Assembly: GCA_030840415.1 (NCBI GenBank)
Contig: JAVEEO010000124.1
Location: 1-18,291 of the forward strand
DNA length: 18,291 bases
Direction of reading: 5' to 3'
From: Pseudonocardiales bacterium
Lineage (GTDB): Bacteria; Actinomycetota; Actinomycetes; Mycobacteriales; Jatrophihabitantaceae
This document shows positions 13,211 through 18,291 of this stretch, one piece after another (within the stretch, counting starts at the first letter, position 1; each line of letters starts with the position of its first letter). The position numbers were made by a program, and so were the translations under genes. The notes below the pieces were generated by a model. The model was not told where the DNA came from, ran no database searches, and saw only the letters and a list, made by a program, of their open reading frames with translations.

Positions 13211-14461
13211 ATGACCGAACTCAGCCCGGCCGCCGTGGCCGAGCCGGAGCTGGAGCGCGCCGACTGGCGTTGGTTCCGGCTGCTGGTTGCCGGCAACGGC
13301 GCGTCCTCGTTCGGCAGCTATCTGAACATGGTGGCGCTGCAACTGTTCGTCTACCAGACGACCGGCAGCGCGGTGGCCATCGGCCTGTTCCTGGTGTTGC
13401 GGATGGCCACCGGCTTCGTCGCGGGCATGGCCGGCGGGGCGGTGATCGTCCGGCTGCCGCGGCGCGCGGTGATGATCAGCTGCGACCTCGTGCTGGCATC
13501 GGTGCTCCTGGTGTTCGCCCTGTCACCGAACCACCTCCGGCTGGCGCTGCTGCCGGTAGTTGCGGTCGCGGGCGGAGCGCTGAGCACCACCAGCCAACTG
13601 CTGCTGCGCGCCACGGTGCCGGACTTCGTCGGTGGCGAGCACCGGATGCGCGCCAACGGGCTGCTGGTGACCGGTCGCGCGGTGGCGATGGCGCTGGGCT
13701 TCGCCACCGGTGGACTGCTGGTGTCCTGGGTCGGGTACACGTCGGCGTTCCTGGTCAACGCCGCCACCTTCGGCATCTCCGCGCTGGTGCTGGCCACCGT
13801 TCGGCTGCGCTTCCCGGGCCGCGTGCAGGCCCCGCGCCAGGAGAGCAAGCCGGGTATCGCGGCGCGCGGCCGGCTCGTGCTGGCGGCCCTGGTCGCCGCC
13901 CCGTCGGTGCTGGCGATCGTGGTCGTGCGGTCCGTGGACACCTTCGGCTCGGCCTCGCACCAGATCGGCATCCCGATCTACGCCACCCAGCTGCAGCCGG
14001 GCAACCCGGCCAGCTTCGTCGGCAACTTCTGGGCCACCTGGGCGGTCGGGCTGTTCGCCGCCCACCAACTGGTGACCCGGGTCTACAAGGGTGGCCCCCG
14101 GCACGACGAGCGCGCGTTCGTGATCGGCACCGCCGTGATGTCGGCGGCCTTCATCGCCGCGTTCGGCGGCCTCGGCCAACCCTGGGTGCTGCTCGTGGCG
14201 CTGGTGGCCGGCCTCGCCGACGGGTTCACCGAGATCACCTACACCACCCGGGTGCAGGCCGAGCCGGAGCCGGCCCGCGGCCTGTTCTTCGGCCTGACCG
14301 CGATGGCCGAGAACGCGGGCCTGGGCATCGGCCTGCTGATCGCCTCGGGCCTGCTGGAGGTGTGGACGCCGCTGGAGGTGGCCGGGCTGATGCACGGCGT
14401 GGTCGTCGTGCTGGCCGTCGGCTACCTGATCCGGACCAGATACCGGGCAACCGGGCGATGA
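13211..14461 (+). CDS. Second MFS exporter
   Basis: 416 residues with 10-12 hydrophobic segments, of the same broad MFS_3 group as the first exporter but clearly different in sequence. A hydrophilic N-terminus (about 1-22, SPAAVAEPELERADWRW) precedes helix 1 (GNGASSFGSYLNMVALQLFV). The loop 2-3 motif A is degenerate: GGAVIVRLPRRAVMISCD keeps RxxRR but has Val in place of the usual Asp before Arg. GTGAGG lies 10 nt before the ATG. Its stop is 25 bp from the NRPS/PKS start, so they are probably cotranscribed. Likely export or self-resistance for the assembly-line product. Confidence 0.88.
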   Translation: MTELSPAAVAEPELERADWRWFRLLVAGNGASSFGSYLNMVALQLFVYQTTGSAVAIGLFLVLRMATGFVAGMAGGAVIVRLPRRAVMISCDLVLASVLLVFALSPNHLRLALLPVVAVAGGALSTTSQLLLRATVPDFVGGEHRMRANGLLVTGRAVAMALGFATGGLLVSWVGYTSAFLVNAATFGISALVLATVRLRFPGRVQAPRQESKPGIAARGRLVLAALVAAPSVLAIVVVRSVDTFGSASHQIGIPIYATQLQPGNPASFVGNFWATWAVGLFAAHQLVTRVYKGGPRHDERAFVIGTAVMSAAFIAAFGGLGQPWVLLVALVAGLADGFTEITYTTRVQAEPEPARGLFFGLTAMAENAGLGIGLLIASGLLEVWTPLEVAGLMHGVVVVLAVGYLIRTRYRATGR

Positions 14462-14486
14462 CCCCGAACTGACAGGAGAAACCACC

Positions 14487-17400
14487 GTGTCGCAGACGCT
14501 GCTCGCCGCCCTGCTCGGCCACCCGCTGGTGGCCGACGCCGCGCTGCTGCCCGCGACCACCACCGACGGCCGCGCCGTGCGGGTCGGGTACCTGGTGCCC
14601 GCCCCCGGCGCGACCCCGGCCCGGGTGCGCCGGGTGGCGGCCGCGCTCGGCGCCGTCGGCGGCGACCCGCTGCTGGTCACCGTGGTCTCGGCCATCCCGC
14701 GCGACGGCGAGGGCAAGCCCGACGAGCGCGCGCTGCGGCAACTGCCGGTCCCGGCGTCGGTGACCACGCCGGTCGCGCTGCCCGTCCCCGAGACCGGTCG
14801 GCGGCACCTCGGCGAGTTCGTCGAGTTGCCGACGCCCTGGGTGGCCGGCCCGCCGGCCGCCCTGACCGAGCCCGGCACCGATCTCACCGGGCCGTCCTCG
14901 CTCACCGGCACCGCCGGCCCGCAGATCGCCGCGGACGACCCGGCGACCCTGGTCGAGGCGCTGCTGGCCACCGCCCGGCGTCATCCGGACCGTGGGGTGC
15001 ACGTCGTCGAGCAGGGCACCACGCGAGTCCTGACCTACCCCCAGTTGCTGGAGCGGGCCGAACGCACCCTCGCCGGCCTGCGCGCGGCCGGCCTCGGCGT
15101 GGGCGATGCGGCGGTGCTGCACACGCCGTCGCTGGCCGAGCACGTCACCGGCCTGTGGGCATGCCTGCTCGGCGGCATCACCCCGGTGGCGGTGGCCCAG
15201 TCGGCCAGTTACACCGAGCGCACGCCGGTGCTGGACAAGCTGGAGCACGCCTGGCGGGACCTCGGCGAACCGGCCGTGCTCTCCGGCGGAGCGACCGTCG
15301 CCGGGCTGCGCGGGCACGCCCGGCGATCCGGCCTGACCTCACTGCGGGTGCTCGACCTCGCCGAGTGTGCCGCCACCGAGACCGCCGCCGAGATTCACCG
15401 GCCCGAGCCGGGCGCGGTGGCGATGCTGCAACTGTCGGCCGGCAGCACCGGCAGGTCCAAGGTCATCCAGATCACCCACCGCGGCCTGGTCCGCTACGCC
15501 CAGGCCGCCCGGCAGGTCAGCCGGATGGAGACCGGGGACGTGTTCGTGAACTGGCTGCCGCTCGACCACGTCGCCGGGCTGGTCATGTATCACCTGGGTC
15601 CGGTCGTGCTGGGTTGCGACAACGTCCAGGTGCCCACCGCCGACGTGCTCGCCGACCCGCTGCGCTGGCTGGACCTGCTGCACGCCTACCGCGCTCAGCA
15701 CAGCTGGTCGCCCAACTTCGGCTTCGGCCTGGTCGCCGACGCACTCGCCGCCGCGCAAGCCCGCGACCGCGACGCCGACCCGGCTCGCACCTGGGACCTC
15801 ACGCCGCTGCGGGCCCTGATCAACGCGGGGGAGCAGTGCACGGAGCCGGTGATGCGCCGGTTCATCGAGGCCACCGCTCGGTTCGGCGTCCGGCCGGACA
15901 CCCTGCTGCTGGCCTGGGGGATGGCCGAGACCTGCACGGCCATCACCTACCAGGCCTACGGACCGGAGGCCGTGCAGCACGTCCGGCAGGCTGCCGAGGG
16001 CGGGGTCGAGCTGCTGGCCGAGCCCGCCGAGGGCAGCTCGACCTTCCTCAGCATGGGGGTGCCGGCTCCCGGCTCACAGTTCCGGATCGCCGCGCCCGAT
16101 GGCACGACGGTGCTGCCGGAGCTGCGGATCGGCCGGTTGCAGGGCCGATCGGACCGGGTGACGCCGGGCTACCTGAACAACCCGGACGCCAACGCCGAGG
16201 CGTTTCCGGACGGTGAGTGGTTCGACACCGGTGACCTGGCGTTCGTGGTCGACGGGCGGGTGACGATCACCGGCCGGGCCAAGGAGATCATCATCATCAA
16301 CGGCGTCCACCACTTCTGCCACGAGATCGAGGACGTGGTCGGCGCGCTGCCCGAGGTGGCGACCAGCTTCGCCGCCGCCTTCGGTGTGCCCACCCCGGAC
16401 GGCGACGAGCGGCTGGCCGTGGTGTTCGTCCCCGCGGACGGGCTGACCGGCGCGGTCGTGGGCACCGTCCGGCGGAAGCTGGCCGAACGGTTCGGGCTGG
16501 CCTCGGTGCTGCTGGCAGCCGTGGACCGGGACGGCTTCGACAAGACCACCAGCGGCAAGATCCAGCGCACCGCCATGCGCGGCCGGCTGCTGCGCGGCGA
16601 ACTGAACGACGGCCTGCGCGCGGTGGAGTTGGCCGAGGCCGGGTCCAATACCCTCCCCGACGCCCTGCACCGTCCGGTGTGGACGCCTCGATCGTTCTCC
16701 GCGACCCGGCAGCCGGGCCGGGTCCGGGTCTTCGGCGACGACGCGCTGGCCGCCGCGCTGGCCGCCGCGCTGGCCGGCGCGCCTGTCGGCGCGCCTGTCG
16801 CCGCGCAGCCGCTGCAGCCCGGCGACCTCGCCGCCGACCTGATCGTGGTGGCGCCGGCGGCCGACGAGGAGCAGGCCTCGACACCGGTTCTCGAGCTGGT
16901 GGCCGAGTTGGCCGCGGCCGGCTGGACCGGCGAGCTGGTCACGGTCGGCCACGGCGACCCCGCCACCGCCCTCACCGCGGCCATCGCCGCGACTGCCGGC
17001 GTGGAACTGCCCGGCCTGCGCAGCTGGCACCTGGAACTGCCCGCCGCCGGCAGCGCCGGCGACGAGGCGGCCCGCATCGCCGAGGCGCTGGGCTTGGTGC
17101 ACAGCGAGTCGGTGATCGGCTGGCACGACCGCTGGGTGGTTCGCACGCTGGAGCCGGCCGAACCGGTGCCCGGGGCCGCCCCGGCCGTCGAGCCGGGAAG
17201 CTGCTGGCTGGTGACCGGTGGGCTGGGTGGCGTCGGCCGGGCGGTGCTGCCCGGCCTCGGCATCCGGATGCTGGTGGTCGGCCGTGGTCCGGCGCGGGAC
17301 CTGGCCGAGCTGGGGCCGGACGCGCGCTACGACCGGGTCGACGTGGCCGATGCGGACGGCCTCGAGGCCGCGGTCGCGGAGGCGGAGGCGGCCTGGGGTG

Positions 17401-18291
17401 AGCCGCTGGCCGGCGTGCTGCACCTGGCGGGCGTCTACGAGTCGAGCGAGCTCACTGACACCACGCCCGATCGGTGGCGGGCGCAGACCCGCGCCAAGGT
17501 GGCCGGGTCGCAGGCCGTGGCGCAGGTGCTGCGCCGGCGTCCGGGAAGCAGGTTGGTCGCCTTCTCCTCCCTGCTGACCTGGTTCCCCGGCGTCGGCGCG
17601 GGCGGGTACGCCGCGGGCAACCGCTACCTCGAAGCCCTGGCCGAGCAGCTCGGCGCCGACCATCCGGTGCACACCCTGATCTGGGGCCTCTGGCGGTCGG
17701 TCGGCATGAACGCCGGCCACGACTACCGCGAGACGGCCGTCCGGGGCAAGCTGCTCAGTTTCCCTCCCGCCGAGGGCGCCAACCTGTTCGCCGCCGCCCT
17801 GCGGCTGCCGCCGGGCCCGGTGCTGCTCGGCGTCGACCGCACCAACCCCATCGTCCGCCGGATGCTGCCCCCGGAGCCGCTGGAAGGCGCCGCGCTGGCC
17901 TGCTCGGACGCGTTCGGCACCGAGATCCCGATCGCTCCGGCCACCGAGCCTGCCGGAGGGCCCGCCGCCGGCGAAGCCGAACCTCAGGCGGCGGCCGCCG
18001 GATCGGCGCGGACCGGATCGGTGCGCAGGCTGGTCCGCGAGGAGCTGCGCCGGATCGTCCCCGGCGGCATCGACCCGCACACTCCCTTCTACCAGGCGGG
18101 CCTCGGGTCGCTGGGCATGGTGCGGCTGCACACCGCACTCCAGTCCGCCCTCGGCGCCGAGTTCCCGCTGACCCTGCTGTTCTCGCACCCGACCGAGGTC
18201 GAGCTGAGCGCCCAGCTCGGCGAGCTCACCGGCCAACGCCCCACCGAGACCCGCCGGGGCGACGTCCGCGACCGCCGGATCGCCATCATCG
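14487..18291 (+). CDS. Hybrid NRPS/PKS loading module, 3' truncated by window
   Basis: At least 1268 residues, open to the window end. GTG 14487 follows ACAGGAGAA at 8 nt. Order of domains: (1) about 1-90, an orphan C-terminal adenylation subdomain (HPLVADAALLP, VGYLVPAPG, IPRDGEGKPDERAL); (2) a full acyl-adenylating domain, about 155-715, with A3 LSAGSTGRSK (316-325), WLPLDHVAGLVMYHL, WGMAETC, WFDTGDLA (578-585), GRAKEIIIINGVHHFCHEIE and catalytic K691 in TTSGKIQR; (3) a ketoreductase, about 725-1130, with structural half, TGGLGGVG (910-917) and K1004, S1028, Y1041, N1045; (4) an acyl carrier protein, about 1165-1240, with S1208 in GLGSLG; (5) a ketosynthase start, RRIAIIG. Likely an acid is activated, loaded, reduced at its keto group and passed to the KS. 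The substrate cannot be read from sequence here. Confidence 0.9.
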   Translation, partial: MSQTLLAALLGHPLVADAALLPATTTDGRAVRVGYLVPAPGATPARVRRVAAALGAVGGDPLLVTVVSAIPRDGEGKPDERALRQLPVPASVTTPVALPVPETGRRHLGEFVELPTPWVAGPPAALTEPGTDLTGPSSLTGTAGPQIAADDPATLVEALLATARRHPDRGVHVVEQGTTRVLTYPQLLERAERTLAGLRAAGLGVGDAAVLHTPSLAEHVTGLWACLLGGITPVAVAQSASYTERTPVLDKLEHAWRDLGEPAVLSGGATVAGLRGHARRSGLTSLRVLDLAECAATETAAEIHRPEPGAVAMLQLSAGSTGRSKVIQITHRGLVRYAQAARQVSRMETGDVFVNWLPLDHVAGLVMYHLGPVVLGCDNVQVPTADVLADPLRWLDLLHAYRAQHSWSPNFGFGLVADALAAAQARDRDADPARTWDLTPLRALINAGEQCTEPVMRRFIEATARFGVRPDTLLLAWGMAETCTAITYQAYGPEAVQHVRQAAEGGVELLAEPAEGSSTFLSMGVPAPGSQFRIAAPDGTTVLPELRIGRLQGRSDRVTPGYLNNPDANAEAFPDGEWFDTGDLAFVVDGRVTITGRAKEIIIINGVHHFCHEIEDVVGALPEVATSFAAAFGVPTPDGDERLAVVFVPADGLTGAVVGTVRRKLAERFGLASVLLAAVDRDGFDKTTSGKIQRTAMRGRLLRGELNDGLRAVELAEAGSNTLPDALHRPVWTPRSFSATRQPGRVRVFGDDALAAALAAALAGAPVGAPVAAQPLQPGDLAADLIVVAPAADEEQASTPVLELVAELAAAGWTGELVTVGHGDPATALTAAIAATAGVELPGLRSWHLELPAAGSAGDEAARIAEALGLVHSESVIGWHDRWVVRTLEPAEPVPGAAPAVEPGSCWLVTGGLGGVGRAVLPGLGIRMLVVGRGPARDLAELGPDARYDRVDVADADGLEAAVAEAEAAWGEPLAGVLHLAGVYESSELTDTTPDRWRAQTRAKVAGSQAVAQVLRRRPGSRLVAFSSLLTWFPGVGAGGYAAGNRYLEALAEQLGADHPVHTLIWGLWRSVGMNAGHDYRETAVRGKLLSFPPAEGANLFAAALRLPPGPVLLGVDRTNPIVRRMLPPEPLEGAALACSDAFGTEIPIAPATEPAGGPAAGEAEPQAAAAGSARTGSVRRLVREELRRIVPGGIDPHTPFYQAGLGSLGMVRLHTALQSALGAEFPLTLLFSHPTEVELSAQLGELTGQRPTETRRGDVRDRRIAII
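16743..16802 (+). repeat. Five 12-bp tandem repeats inside the KR region
   Basis: Three units of the type GCGCTGGCCGCC are followed by two of the type GCGCCTGTCGGC, encoding ALAA-ALAA-ALAG-APVG-APVA (residues 753-772) in the KR structural half. They keep the frame. Likely replication slippage in GC-rich DNA. Confidence 0.75.

Noticed and set aside
13523..14971. 482-codon open frame on the minus strand
   Set aside because: Shadow of the second MFS gene and the NRPS/PKS start; low-complexity composition and no domain.
16074..18236. 720-codon open frame on the minus strand
   Set aside because: Antisense shadow of the NRPS/PKS gene, whose plus-strand frame contains all adenylation, KR and ACP motifs; the minus reading is Gly/Arg/Gln-rich without motifs.
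1..18291. tRNA, rRNA, CRISPR arrays, insertion sequences
   Set aside because: No cloverleaf-like T-loop sequence, regularly spaced repeats or transposase motifs were recognised on either strand.

Overview
High-GC actinobacterial DNA. The base composition, GTG/TTG starts, the SARP-type regulator, cell-wall-type secreted proteins and the modular NRPS/PKS gene all point to a Streptomyces- or Pseudonocardiales-like producer; I cannot name the genus. The left 8.7 kb is a loosely packed accessory region with several gene remnants. The right 9.5 kb is a compact, more GC-rich block that looks like the left end of a biosynthetic gene cluster.

Layout, left part. A small SARP/BTAD regulator (59-850) is followed by regularly spaced CTGA-core repeats and a frameshifted small gene (974-1202). 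Next is a secreted protein with cell-wall-binding-2-like repeats (1311-2798), then a strong hairpin pair shared with a convergent membrane-anchored DUF5666/PepSY-like protein (2958-3875, minus). Two small membrane proteins lie upstream on the minus strand (4243-4524 and 4606-5061), with a beta-propeller-like remnant between them in another frame. A VIT/CCC1-family membrane protein (5523-6017) follows. The 6.1-7.3 kb stretch is a mosaic: a cryptic minus-strand string of very small ORFs with ATGA overlaps, a lamin-tail-domain fragment on the plus strand, a 52-codon minus-strand gene, and a perfect 13-bp palindrome.

Middle. A two-gene unit (7345-8682) encodes an unrecognised 108-residue protein and a radical SAM enzyme. 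Both lie in the same frame, separated by one TGA and four codons, and a hairpin terminator closes the unit.

Right part. A cytochrome P450 (8916-10145) and an MFS exporter (10148-11407) are followed by an isolated 24-codon peptide gene with its own near-consensus promoter, strong Shine-Dalgarno sequence and terminator. A convergent nucleotidyltransferase-fold protein (11669-12700, minus), a second MFS exporter (13211-14461) and a giant NRPS/PKS gene that runs off the window (14487 onward) complete the block. The giant protein starts with an orphan adenylation C-subdomain, then a complete acyl-adenylating domain, a KR, an ACP and the first residues of a KS. This is a reductive loading module, in which an acid is adenylated, reduced on the carrier protein and passed to a KS. 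The P450 would tailor the product and the two MFS proteins would export it. The roles of the nucleotidyltransferase and the small peptide are unexplained and are the most interesting part of the window.
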